Source: Oricola thermophila (GTDB lineage: Bacteria; Pseudomonadota; Alphaproteobacteria; Rhizobiales; Rhizobiaceae). From it: DNA of 64,000 nucleotides. The notes beneath the pieces are model-generated. The model ran no database searches, was not told where the DNA came from, and saw only the letters and a list, made by a program, of their open reading frames with translations. Location: the NCBI RefSeq assembly GCF_013358405.1, contig NZ_CP054836.1, positions 2,914,001-2,978,000 on the forward strand, written 5' to 3'. Within the stretch, counting starts at the first letter, position 1, and the number at the start of each line of letters is the position of its first letter. This document shows, in pieces, positions 7,692 through 17,955 of the stretch. Both the position numbers and the translations under genes were made by a program.

Positions 7692-8288
7692 TCATTCTAC
7701 CGAGCCAACGACCGTCCGGTCGGGCATCTCGATCGACACCCAGTGGCCTGCATGGCGCTCGGACTGGCGCTTCAGATAGGTGTAGGGCGTATCCTTCCAC
7801 AGCATGACCTTGGAAGTCAGATTGTCGAGAACGAAATCGCCGCGCGTCGTGCGCACGGTCAGCACGGCATGCCCCTCGCCGTCCGGCTTGCGGACCACGG
7901 TAATCAGCAGCGCGGAGGGCGAGATGCCCTCGTTGATGAGAAGCTGGCGCTTGAGCAGGACATAATCCTCGCAATCGCCCGCCCGATCGGGATAGGTCCA
8001 GACCTCTTCCTTGCCATAGATATCGAGGTCGCTCTTCGGCTCGATCACCATGTTCACCGTGGCGTTCACGGTCAGGATGGTGTTCCAGGTCCCCGCATCG
8101 AGGCGAAGAGGCTCGGCTGAGCCCCCGATGCGATCGCACTCGTCGCGATAGACCCGGCAGAAATCATAGTGGCCAATCGGCTGCGAGGTGAGCCCGCCCG
8201 TGCGCATCGCTCCGGCGGCGCCGGCATTTATCGGCGAAACCGAGGCCATCACCGCGGCCATGGCAAAAGCCGACACGATTCTCAACAC
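7692..8288 (-). CDS. Transglutaminase-like cysteine protease (BTLCP / DUF920)
   Basis: A secreted protein of about 198 residues. It has an N-terminal signal (LRIVSAFAMAAVMASVSPIN) and a BTLCP core with catalytic Cys and partners in YPDRAGDCEDYVLLKRQLL, a following GEGHAVLTVRTTRGDFVLD (His and Asp), and a late HWVSIEMPD. The family contains LapG, the periplasmic protease that cuts surface adhesins, but most rhizobial members are uncharacterised. The GTG start at 8288 is chosen because GGGGAG precedes it and a CtrA site and probable promoter lie upstream; longer frames starting as far as 8372 would run through that site. Confidence 0.75.
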   Translation of the reverse strand: MLRIVSAFAMAAVMASVSPINAGAAGAMRTGGLTSQPIGHYDFCRVYRDECDRIGGSAEPLRLDAGTWNTILTVNATVNMVIEPKSDLDIYGKEEVWTYPDRAGDCEDYVLLKRQLLINEGISPSALLITVVRKPDGEGHAVLTVRTTRGDFVLDNLTSKVMLWKDTPYTYLKRQSERHAGHWVSIEMPDRTVVGSVE

Positions 8289-8320
8289 ACCGGAACTCCC
8301 CACTACGCACTCCCACAAGG

Positions 8321-8336
8321 TTAACGAAAGGTTAAC
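8321..8336. promoter_or_regulatory. Perfect CtrA-binding site upstream of the protease gene
   Basis: TTAA-CGAAAGG-TTAAC matches the full CtrA consensus TTAA-N7-TTAAC exactly. It is 33-48 bases upstream of the chosen GTG start of the minus-strand protease gene. CtrA is the cell-cycle response regulator of alphaproteobacteria. Its position fits a site over or near the -35 of a promoter reading toward the protease. Confidence 0.65.
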
Positions 8337-8420
8337 CGGCATCGGCGAACAGCACAACGGCGTTGCGGGCAAACCTCACAGTATGGTTACCGGCGAGAGC
8401 GGCCGCCGAATCGGGGAACG

Positions 8421-8447
8421 AAAAAGGGCGCCCTCTCGGACGCCCTT
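8421..8447 (-). terminator. Intrinsic terminator of phaZ
   Basis: aagggcg (8424-8430) and cgccctt (8441-8447) form a 7-bp stem with a 10-base loop. On the minus strand it is followed by TTTTT, about 20 bases past the phaZ stop. Confidence 0.7.
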
Positions 8448-8469
8448 CCGGGAATGAATGTTCCGCCCC

Positions 8470-9735
8470 TCAGGCGGCCGGCATCCGGCTCTTCCCGCCG
8501 GCGGAGAAGCGCGAACGGGCACGCATGAAATCCAGTATGCGGGGGGCGATCTCCTTGCGGAAGCGCGATCCGTTGAAGACGCCATAGTGGCCGACCCGCG
8601 GCTGAACGTGGTGCATCTTCATCGCCTCGGGAATCGAGGTACACAGATCGTGGGCAGCCCTTGTCTGGCCGCGGCCGGTGATGTCGTCATTCTCGCCCTC
8701 GACGGTCAGCAGCGCAACGCGGCGGATCGCCGACGGATCGACCTTCTCCCCGCGATGCGTCATCGTTCCATTGGGCAGGGCGTGCCGGATGAAGACAGAA
8801 TCCACGGTCTGGAGGTAGAACTCCGCCGTAAGATCCATGACGGCGAGATACTCGTCATAGAATTCGCGATGCTTCTCCGCCGAATCGCCGTCGTCGCGCA
8901 CAAGGTGCATGAAGAAGTCCTTCTGCGCGATCAGGTGGCGGTCGAGATTCATGCTCATGAAGCCCGTGAGCTGCAAGAAGCCCGGATAGACATTGCGCAT
9001 GAAGCCGGGATTGGGTAGCGGCACCTGCATGATGACATTGCGCTCGAACCAGTCGATGTCCTTTTCCTCGGCAAGGCGGTTGACCGCGGTCGGATTGCAG
9101 CGCGTGTCGATCGGCCCGCCCATCAGGGTCATGGACATCGGCACGTCGGGATCGTCGCGTCCCTCCATCACGGAGACGGCGGCGAGCACCGGGACCGAAG
9201 GCTGGCAGACGCCGACGATGTGCGTGTCGGGCCCGAGCAGATGCAGCATCTCGATGACGTAGTCGACATAGTCGTCGAGATCGAAACTGCCATCGGAAAG
9301 CGGCACCATGCGCGCATCGATCCAGTCGGTGATGTACACATCCGCTTCCGGCAGGAACCGCTCGACCGTGCCGCGCAAAAGGGTTGCGTAGTGGCCCGAC
9401 ATCGGCGCAACAAGAAGCACCTTCGGATCATCCGGGCGGGGCGTCTTCAGATCACGCCGGAAATGGATCAGGTTGCAGAACGGCTTCGACCAGACGATCT
9501 TCTCGTGCACGTCGACGGCCTCGCCGTCGATCTCGGTCTGCGCCAGCCCGAATGCGGGTTTGCCGTAACGGCGCGTCGAACGCTCGAACACCTCGCACCA
9601 GGCGGCCGCGGTACGGCCCATCGCGGTTTCCGACAGCGGGTTGAGCGGATTCCGGTAGAACAGGCGAACCGCGTCGGCTGCCGCCCGCCAGGGCTGCATC
9701 ATCGCGTGGTTCATTTCGTAGAGCTGGTAGAACAT
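8470..9735 (-). CDS. phaZ: Intracellular polyhydroxyalkanoate depolymerase
   Basis: A 421-residue protein starting MFYQLYEMNHAMMQPWRAAA, typical of the cytoplasmic PHB depolymerases (PHB_depo family). These release 3-hydroxybutyrate units from native storage granules. The lipase-like active-site segment is VGVCQPSVPVLAA, in which Cys is thought to be the nucleophile. Other family stretches are VAPMSGHYATLLRGTVERFL, YITDWIDARMVPLSDGSFDL and, near the C-terminus, HHVQPRVGHYGVFNGSRF with the catalytic His. Upstream residues in the longer frame are not family-like. It is monocistronic, with its own terminator. Confidence 0.93.
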   Translation of the reverse strand: MFYQLYEMNHAMMQPWRAAADAVRLFYRNPLNPLSETAMGRTAAAWCEVFERSTRRYGKPAFGLAQTEIDGEAVDVHEKIVWSKPFCNLIHFRRDLKTPRPDDPKVLLVAPMSGHYATLLRGTVERFLPEADVYITDWIDARMVPLSDGSFDLDDYVDYVIEMLHLLGPDTHIVGVCQPSVPVLAAVSVMEGRDDPDVPMSMTLMGGPIDTRCNPTAVNRLAEEKDIDWFERNVIMQVPLPNPGFMRNVYPGFLQLTGFMSMNLDRHLIAQKDFFMHLVRDDGDSAEKHREFYDEYLAVMDLTAEFYLQTVDSVFIRHALPNGTMTHRGEKVDPSAIRRVALLTVEGENDDITGRGQTRAAHDLCTSIPEAMKMHHVQPRVGHYGVFNGSRFRKEIAPRILDFMRARSRFSAGGKSRMPAA

Positions 9736-10004
9736 TGCGTATCTGCCTTTCCGCCCGTCGCCGCGATACGGCGCGGACACGAGCCCACCAAAGGGGGCGG
9801 ACGTTACCACGTTCATGATGCAACGCAACAAACCAGCGGAGGATTTGGCCGCCAGATCGTAGAAATACGGTATACAATCGGCGTTTTCCGCGCCGCCGAC
9901 GCCCGGTCGGCATGCATCGCCCCCCGGGAAAAACGGAAAGTTCGGTCAAACGGCCCGGGTTGCCGGCGCGGCACAAGTCGCGTAGCCGGGCGCCGGCGCC
10001 GCCA

Positions 10005-10298
10005 TCAGCCGTCGAAGCCTTCGACCACCACCAGTTCGCCGTCGGCAATCTCCTGCCGTATCTTGCGTGCGGCGACATAGGCCGGCGAATTGTAGCAGGC
10101 CAGCGCCTTCTCGTAGGACTCGAACTCGATCACGACATTGCGCGGCCGGGCCTCGCCCTCTACCGCGTCGAACTTGCCGCCACGCACCAGAAATTTCGCG
10201 CCGTATTCCCTGTAGGCCGGCGTGGCTGTCGTGACATAGTCCTTGTAACGCTCGGGATCGTGCACCGTTATGCGGCCGATCCAGTATCCCTTGGCCAT
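10005..10298 (-). CDS. DUF1330 family protein
   Basis: A 97-residue protein starting MAKGYWIGRITVHDPERYKD. The conserved middle NVVIEFESYEKALACYNSPA and end VEGFDG identify the DUF1330 ferredoxin-like fold, related to dimeric alpha-beta barrel proteins. No enzymatic function is established for most members. It ends a run with pyrF, whose stop lies 12 bases upstream of its start, suggesting co-transcription. Confidence 0.85.
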   Translation of the reverse strand: MAKGYWIGRITVHDPERYKDYVTTATPAYREYGAKFLVRGGKFDAVEGEARPRNVVIEFESYEKALACYNSPAYVAARKIRQEIADGELVVVEGFDG

Positions 10299-10310
10299 CG
10301 TTTCCTCCGT

Positions 10311-11018
10311 TCAAACAGCCGCCCGAAGGGCCGCTTCCATTTCATCCAGGATCGCCTGCGCGGCAGCTTTCGGATCGTCAGCCGCGACAATTGGCCTGGC
10401 GACAACGAGATGGCTCGCGCCGGCGCGGATCGCGTCGCCCGGCGTGACAACGCGCTTCTGGTCGCCGGCGGCGGCCCCGGCCGGCCGGATGCCCGGCGTG
10501 ACAACGGCCATGCCCGGCCCCGCCATCGCGCGAACGGCGGCGGCCTCGGCCGCCGAACAGACGATGCCACCCATGCCGGCGTCACGCGCCTGCCGGGCGC
10601 GCCGCTCGACCAGCGCCGCTGCCGTATCGCGATAGCCCGCATCCGACAGGTCCGCATCGTCCATCGACGTCAGGACGGTGACACCCAGCAGGCAAAGATC
10701 CGAGCCCCTTGCGGCCCCGACGGCGGCGGCCATCGCCTTGGGATAGGCATGGATCGTCAGCATCGAGACGCCCATGTTCGCGATGTTCTCTACGCCCCGG
10801 GCAACCGTGTTGTCGATGTCGAGCAGCTTCATGTCGAGGAAGACCCGCTTGCCGGATGCGGCAAGATCGCGGGCAAATTCCAGTCCGCCGCCGAAAACGA
10901 GCTGGTATCCGATCTTGTAGAAGGAGACGGTATCGCCGAGCCGTTCGACCATGGCCTCGGCATCCGCCACATTCGGCAGGTCGAGTCCGACAATCAGGCG
11001 GTCTCTGGCGGCTGTCAT
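10311..11018 (-). CDS. pyrF: Orotidine 5'-phosphate decarboxylase
   Basis: A 235-residue TIM-barrel enzyme of pyrimidine synthesis that decarboxylates OMP to UMP. Visible are [13 protein letters not shown] at the N-terminus, the catalytic signature [18 protein letters not shown] (the D-K-x-x-D array), the segment [12 protein letters not shown], and the phosphate-binding [27 protein letters not shown] is chosen as start because GGGAGA lies 6 bases before that ATG; earlier in-frame ATGs extend the protein with unrelated residues. Confidence 0.95.
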   Translation of the reverse strand: MTAARDRLIVGLDLPNVADAEAMVERLGDTVSFYKIGYQLVFGGGLEFARDLAASGKRVFLDMKLLDIDNTVARGVENIANMGVSMLTIHAYPKAMAAAVGAARGSDLCLLGVTVLTSMDDADLSDAGYRDTAAALVERRARQARDAGMGGIVCSAAEAAAVRAMAGPGMAVVTPGIRPAGAAAGDQKRVVTPGDAIRAGASHLVVARPIVAADDPKAAAQAILDEMEAALRAAV

Positions 11019-11090
11019 CGGCATTCTCCCGGAATCATGGCATGCCATCACTTGGCACGGGCTACCGCCGACGGCAAGGGGCTCGGGCCG

Positions 11091-11672
11091 TCAGCGGCCA
11101 CGACCGGGCGTGCAGTGGTCCAGCAGCGCCCGGCAGGCTTTCTCGAGATGCTTCGCCTCCCGCTCGTCGGACGGCATGCCGTCTTCGCCGAACGCCTTGT
11201 TCGCCCAGGATATCGCGCATTGCTGGCTGACCACCTGCGCACCGACATTCATGAGGACGGCCCGCAGGTGGTAGAGACCGCGGATGCCGCCCAGCTTGCC
11301 GTCCGAGGCCGAACCGAGGGCCACCGTCAGCCCGTCGAACGGCCTGACCGGGCCGGAGCCGTCGGACCTGACAAGGCTCACCCAGTCGATCGTGTTCTTC
11401 ACCAGCGGCGGAATGGAAGCGTTGTACTCGGGACTGGCAAGGAAGAGCGCATCATGGGCGGCAAACAGCCGCGCCAGCCGAATCGCATTGGCGGGAACGC
11501 CCTTTTCCTTCTTCAGATCCTCGTCGACCAGCGGCAGCGGATAGTCGGCCAGCGCAATCATGGTGACCTCGGCTCCCTGCAGGGCCAGCACCTTGGCCGC
11601 CGCCTGGGCAAGCTGCCGGTTGAAGGAGCCCGAGCGGTTCGAGCCGGCGAATACAAGTACCCTGGGTATCAT
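11091..11672 (-). CDS. NAD(P)H-dependent FMN reductase
   Basis: A 193-residue flavodoxin-like protein. The N-terminal phosphate loop is VLVFAGSNRSGSFNRQLAQA, and the flavin-contact motif is LFLASPEYNASIPPLVKNTI followed by DW. These identify the FMN_red/azoreductase-chromate reductase family, which transfers electrons from NAD(P)H via FMN to quinones, azo dyes or metals; the natural substrate is unknown. The ATG start MIPRVLVFAG has AGGA 7 bases upstream. It lies between pyrF and pmtA on the same strand. Confidence 0.88.
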   Translation of the reverse strand: MIPRVLVFAGSNRSGSFNRQLAQAAAKVLALQGAEVTMIALADYPLPLVDEDLKKEKGVPANAIRLARLFAAHDALFLASPEYNASIPPLVKNTIDWVSLVRSDGSGPVRPFDGLTVALGSASDGKLGGIRGLYHLRAVLMNVGAQVVSQQCAISWANKAFGEDGMPSDEREAKHLEKACRALLDHCTPGRGR

Positions 11673-11762
11673 CGGCAATCCTGTCTGTTCCGGCACGGTC
11701 CTGCCCGAAAATGCGCTCCATGCGCAAGAGGCCGGCGAAAGGACGCCCGTTTTCCGGCGCGG

Positions 11763-12413
11763 TCAGGCCTTGCGGCGGTAGGTCCATACCCTCGCCGGCG
11801 GCATGTTGCGCAGGACCCAGGAGGAGCGGGCGACCGCGATCCCCGGATCGTCGACCGGAACCGGCTGCATCATGCCGTAGGAAAACTGCACGAAGGGCCG
11901 GCCGACGGGCAGCACGGACAGCGCCATCGCCAGCAGGCCACACCGTTTCTCGCGGGCGAAATTCAGCAGCGGGAGACCGGAAATGACGCAGTCGAACCGC
12001 CCCGGCGCCGCATCGCCCATTCGCTGTGCCAGCGTCGCCTCGAGGTCGAAGGCATCGCCCTGATGGAACCGCGCACCGGGAAACTTCTCGCGCAGAAGCC
12101 GGCAGAAGGATGCCGAATACTCTATGGCATGAAGGCGTTCCGGCGGCAGGCCGGAGGCGAGAATCGCCTGCGTGATCGCCCCCGTGCCGGGTCCGAGTTC
12201 CAGCACCGGCAATCCCGAGGACAGGTCGATATGGGAGGCCATCAGGCGCGCCGTTTCGGCCGATGTCGGGGCAATCGCCCCGATCGAGCGCGGCGCGCGA
12301 AGGACAGAACCCAGAAAGCGGACCTGGTCGGCAAACCGCGCCCTGACGACGGCCTTCCGCGCGATCTTCACGGGCGGCGCATGCAGGGCGGGCGGCTTGC
12401 CATCATTCGTCAC
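11763..12413 (-). CDS. pmtA: Phospholipid N-methyltransferase, rhizobial PmtA type
   Basis: A 216-residue SAM-dependent methyltransferase. [20 protein letters not shown] precedes the SAM-binding motif [16 protein letters not shown]; post-I and later motifs are [10 protein letters not shown] and [11 protein letters not shown]. This is the layout of PmtA of Sinorhizobium and Agrobacterium, which methylates phosphatidylethanolamine stepwise to phosphatidylcholine. Family members with this layout can stop at one or two methylations, so product range is uncertain. It overlaps the dnaJ end by 11 bases. Confidence 0.8.
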   Translation of the reverse strand: MTNDGKPPALHAPPVKIARKAVVRARFADQVRFLGSVLRAPRSIGAIAPTSAETARLMASHIDLSSGLPVLELGPGTGAITQAILASGLPPERLHAIEYSASFCRLLREKFPGARFHQGDAFDLEATLAQRMGDAAPGRFDCVISGLPLLNFAREKRCGLLAMALSVLPVGRPFVQFSYGMMQPVPVDDPGIAVARSSWVLRNMPPARVWTYRRKA

Positions 12414-13539
12414 TGCCGAAGAATTCCTTCATGCGCGAGAAGAAACCGTTCGATTGCGGATTGTTCTCCTTGGCCGAAATCTCCTCGAACTCCTGCAGAA
12501 GTTCGCGCTGCCGCTTGGACAGGTTCTGCGGCGTCTCGACCACGATCTGAATGTACAGATCCCCCATGGCGGCCTGGCGCAATACCGGCATGCCCTTGCC
12601 CTTCAGGCGGAACTGGCGGCCGGACTGGGTCCCTTCCGGAATCTTCACCCGGGTATAGGCCCCGTCCATTGTGGCCACCTCGAAATGACCACCAAGCGCG
12701 GCCTGGGTCATGGATATCGGCACCTTGCAGTAGAGATCGGCGCCGTCGCGCTGGAAGAACTCGTGCGGCTTCACCGAGACGAAGATGTAGAGATCGCCCG
12801 TGGGACCGCCTCGGAACCCGGCCTCGCCCTCGCCGGCCAGGCGTATGCGGGTGCCGTCCTCGATGCCGGCGGGAATGTTGACCGAAAGCGACCGCTCCTG
12901 AGTGACCCGACCTTCGCCGTGGCAGTTCTCGCAGGGATCCTGAATCGTCTGGCCGCGACCGTTGCAGGTCGGGCAGGTGCGCTCGATGGAGAAGAAGCCG
13001 GACGCCGCACGCACGCGGCCGGCACCGCCGCAGGTCGAACAGGTCGACGGACTGGAACCGGGCCGGGCGCCGCTGCCGGAGCAGACCTCGCAGATGACCG
13101 AAGAGGGCACGCGGATCTGCGCGGTCTTGCCCGTGTAGGCTTCCTCGAGCGTGATTTCCATGTTGTAGCGCAAATCCGCGCCACGTTCGCGGCCGCCTCC
13201 CCTGCGGGAACGCGCGCCACCCATCATCTCGCCGAAGATGTCCTCGAAGATGTCGGAGAATCCGGCCCCGCCGAAACCGCCGCCCATGCCGCCGCCCGGC
13301 CCCATGCCGCCGTTCTCGAAGGCGGCGTGGCCGAAACGGTCGTATGCCGCGCGCTTCTGCGGATCCTTGAGCGTCTCGTAAGCCTCGTTGACTTCCTTGA
13401 ACCTGGCTTCCGCCTCGGGATCGCCCGGATTGCGGTCCGGATGATACTTCATCGCGAGCTTGCGATAGGCGCTCTTCAACGCCTTCTCGTCAGCACCGCG
13501 ATCGACACCCAGCGTCTCGTAAAAATCGGCCTTGGCCAT
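12403..13539 (-). CDS. dnaJ: Chaperone DnaJ (Hsp40)
   Basis: A 378-residue type I DnaJ: J-domain with the HPD motif ([11 protein letters not shown], residues about 5-70), a Gly/Phe-rich linker, then four zinc-binding C-x2-C-x-G-x-G repeats ([32 protein letters not shown]) and the C-terminal substrate-binding domains. DnaJ delivers clients to DnaK and stimulates its ATPase. It follows dnaK by about 70 bases with a GC-rich hairpin between them. Its 3' end overlaps pmtA. Confidence 0.98.
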   Translation of the reverse strand: MAKADFYETLGVDRGADEKALKSAYRKLAMKYHPDRNPGDPEAEARFKEVNEAYETLKDPQKRAAYDRFGHAAFENGGMGPGGGMGGGFGGAGFSDIFEDIFGEMMGGARSRRGGGRERGADLRYNMEITLEEAYTGKTAQIRVPSSVICEVCSGSGARPGSSPSTCSTCGGAGRVRAASGFFSIERTCPTCNGRGQTIQDPCENCHGEGRVTQERSLSVNIPAGIEDGTRIRLAGEGEAGFRGGPTGDLYIFVSVKPHEFFQRDGADLYCKVPISMTQAALGGHFEVATMDGAYTRVKIPEGTQSGRQFRLKGKGMPVLRQAAMGDLYIQIVVETPQNLSKRQRELLQEFEEISAKENNPQSNGFFSRMKEFFGSDE

Positions 13540-13568
13540 TGTCCGCCGCTATCCCCTCAACAGAATGT

Positions 13569-13591
13569 CCTCCCGCGCCGGGCGCGGGAGG
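13569..13591 (-). terminator. GC-rich hairpin in the dnaK-dnaJ gap
   Basis: cctcccgcgc and gcgcgggagg form a perfect 10-bp stem with a 3-base loop between dnaK and dnaJ. There is no strong T-run on the minus strand (ACATTCTGTTG follows), so full termination is unlikely. Such elements in dnaKJ operons often lower dnaJ relative to dnaK or stabilise the dnaK 3' end; that role here is inference. Confidence 0.5.
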
Positions 13592-13609
13592 GACCGGCTG
13601 TCGCCCGGA

Positions 13610-15541
<1,932 letters not shown>

Positions 15542-15654
15542 TTTTATAACCTCTCCTAAGCAGACCGCCCGGACCCGTTCCGGCATTCCTTCCAGCGGCC
15601 CCTGTTTGCGGGTTTGCAGCTCGCCACCGCAATCGGAGCGGCGACGTTGCGGCG

Positions 15655-15684
15655 TATATAAGAACCGGATTTTGCGCCTGCAAG
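15655..15684 (-). promoter_or_regulatory. RpoH (sigma32)-type promoter of dnaK
   Basis: On the minus strand CTTG (15681-15684) is separated by 18 bases from CTTATATA (15655-15662). This fits the alphaproteobacterial RpoH consensus CTTG-N17/18-CYTATNT. It lies about 115 bases before the dnaK ATG, giving a leader of roughly 100 nt. Confidence 0.7.
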
Positions 15685-15806
15685 ACTGGCGAAGGGGCGA
15701 AAGACACCGCGCCGGGACAAATCCTCGAGGCTCCGTCAGCCTCGGACAAGGCGACTCCATCATCCTTCACGAATCGCCACAGCGGAGCGTGAAATCCGGC
15801 AAACCG

Positions 15807-17813
15807 ATGACTGCTAGCCATCCATACGTCAACCAGGCACTGCAAGCGGCTGCGAGTCCGAGCGAATATGACGCGCTGTCCGGTGCGAAACAGGTCTGCC
15901 GCCGGATACTCGACAAGATACCGAAACACGGACGTGCGCCGGCGGCATTGCGCGCCCCGCAGCAACAAGGCAGCGAGGCGGCGCTGCCGCAGGAGGCCGA
16001 CGAGGCAATCGACCTGTTCCGCCAGGGCCGGCTGGAAGAAGCGCGGGCGGAGGCTGCAAGCCTGGTCGCGCGATATCCACGCGCCGCGACGATGCACAAT
16101 CTGCTCGGCTCCATCGAAGCAGGACTCGGTCATTCGCTGCGCGCCATCGGCAGTTTCCGGCGCGCAGTGGCGCTAATGCCGGAACTGCTGGAGCCGAAGC
16201 TGAACCTGGCCGAAGCGCTGGGCGAGGTCGGCCGCCAGGAGGAAGCCGCGGACATCCTGGCGCGCGCGACCCGCAGCCATCCGGACAGCGCCGATGCGCA
16301 CGACCGGCTGGGCGCGGTGCTGCAAGCGCTCGGACGGCACGAGGCAGCTGCGGAAAGCCATCGCAAGGCCATCGACCTCAATCCCCGCTCGGCGCAGGCG
16401 CATATCAACCTCGGCCGCGCCCTGTCCGCGCTCGGAAAGGTTGAGGAAGCCACGCGCCAATTCGCCAAGGCGGCGCGGCTCGAATCGGATTCAGGCCAGG
16501 CCTTCTCCTGCCTCGGCGCGGGCCTGACCGGACTCGGACGCCCGAGGGACGGGATCAAGGCCTGCCACCGGGCAATCGAGCTCAGCCCCGGAAACGCACA
16601 GGCCTATGTCGACCTGGCCGAGGGGCTCGAAGGTGTCGGCGAGATTGAATCCGCGCGCCAATGCCTCGAAAGGGCGCTGGCGCTGAAACCCGACCATGCC
16701 GGGGCCCATAGCGCGCTCTGCGGCCTGCACCGGCGGGCAGGTGATGAAGACGGTTTCCGCGCCGCCCTGGAGAAGGCACGCCGCCAGTGCGGCGAGGACG
16801 ATCCGCGTATCCGCTTCCGGATCGCACAGCTCGCCGAGACCGAGGATGCCCCCCTGGCAGCCCGCAGAATCGCCGAAGGAATCCCCGACGGCAGACTTCC
16901 CGCGATCATGGAAGCGAGCCGGCTGATGCTGCTCGGCCGCGTCATGGACCGGCAGGGCGATCACGCGCAGGCGTTCGAACTCGCCCGTCGGGCCAACGAT
17001 TCGCTCGGAGCGACCCCGCTGGCGCGCAATCTCGACCCGGCAGCCTTCCTGCGAGACATCGAATCCCTGACGGCATCCTTTGCCGGGTTCACCGAGAAGC
17101 CCTGGCAGGACCCGCCGGATGCACCGTCGGACGCCCCCGTATTCCTGGTCGGCCCGCCCGGCACGGGTGGCGGCTTCATCGACGCCGTGCTCGCCGATCA
17201 TCCTTCCATCACCGTGGTGGAGGAAAAGCCGATGGTTGCGCGCATGCGAGCGCTGATCGACGGCCCGGCCGACTGCGAAAGGCTGGAAGCCCTTTCGCCA
17301 AGCGAACTGGAAGCGATGCGGCACGCCTATTACGGAGAGCTGAACCGCCATGCCGGTTCGGGCAACGCCGGCGCAGTCATCGTCGACAAGCTGCCGCTGA
17401 ACATCATCCATGCCGGACTGATCAGCCGGGTCTTCCCGTCGGCAAAATTCCTGTTCGCCGCACAGCACCCGTGCAACAGCGTGCTTGCCTGCTACATGGA
17501 CGATCCTTCCCTCGACGCGGTGACGGCGAACTTCCTCGATCTCGAGACCGGCGCCACGTTCTACGACCGGGTGATGCGACTGTGGTCGACATACCGGCAA
17601 ATGCTGCATCTCGACGTCCATGTCCTCTCCTGCGAGGCGCCGCCGGCGGACCGTCGACAGACCGTGCGGGCGATGCTGCAGTTCCTCGACCTCGATCCTT
17701 CCTACCTGCTGATCGAGCGCGGAACGACACGGCCCGGCTGGTGGGAGAACTATCGCGAACAGCTCGAGCCAGTCCTGCCGTTGCTTGAGTCCTGGGCACG
17801 GCACCCCGCCTGA
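15807..17813 (+). CDS. TPR protein with a degenerate sulfotransferase domain
   Basis: A 668-residue protein. Residues about 60-330 hold tandem tetratricopeptide repeats (units such as PRSAQAHINLGRALSALGKV). The C-terminal ~220 residues align with the sulfotransferase domain of the next gene, but the PAPS-binding loop is changed: FLVGPPGTGGGFIDAVLADH here against FVLGMPRSGTSLVEQILASH there, so the P-R-S-G-T core is lost. The counterpart of the second PAPS loop (T-R-D-P) reads AAQHPCNS. This copy is probably not an active PAPS enzyme. It lies head to head with dnaK and upstream of an intact paralogue. The start MTASHPYVN has only a weak Shine-Dalgarno. Confidence 0.8.
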   Translation: MTASHPYVNQALQAAASPSEYDALSGAKQVCRRILDKIPKHGRAPAALRAPQQQGSEAALPQEADEAIDLFRQGRLEEARAEAASLVARYPRAATMHNLLGSIEAGLGHSLRAIGSFRRAVALMPELLEPKLNLAEALGEVGRQEEAADILARATRSHPDSADAHDRLGAVLQALGRHEAAAESHRKAIDLNPRSAQAHINLGRALSALGKVEEATRQFAKAARLESDSGQAFSCLGAGLTGLGRPRDGIKACHRAIELSPGNAQAYVDLAEGLEGVGEIESARQCLERALALKPDHAGAHSALCGLHRRAGDEDGFRAALEKARRQCGEDDPRIRFRIAQLAETEDAPLAARRIAEGIPDGRLPAIMEASRLMLLGRVMDRQGDHAQAFELARRANDSLGATPLARNLDPAAFLRDIESLTASFAGFTEKPWQDPPDAPSDAPVFLVGPPGTGGGFIDAVLADHPSITVVEEKPMVARMRALIDGPADCERLEALSPSELEAMRHAYYGELNRHAGSGNAGAVIVDKLPLNIIHAGLISRVFPSAKFLFAAQHPCNSVLACYMDDPSLDAVTANFLDLETGATFYDRVMRLWSTYRQMLHLDVHVLSCEAPPADRRQTVRAMLQFLDLDPSYLLIERGTTRPGWWENYREQLEPVLPLLESWARHPA

Positions 17814-17955
17814 GGCCGGATCCCGACCGACGTCGGGAGCCCCGGCATGCCGCCGAATGGCGTGCAGCAATGCCTGCCACTGTTGCAATTCGAGAGGGGA
17901 CAGGATCAGATCGGTCTTTCCCGTGACCGATCCCGGATAGATACGTCCCGAACCG

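Noticed and set aside
9912..12881. Plus-strand open frame of about 989 codons
   Set aside because: It runs antisense through pyrF, the FMN reductase, pmtA and part of dnaJ, all clearly recognised; a GC-rich codon artefact.
17821..17838. Hairpin tcccgac/gtcggga between the two sulfotransferase genes
   Set aside because: Only a 7-bp stem with no T-run; not supported as a terminator.
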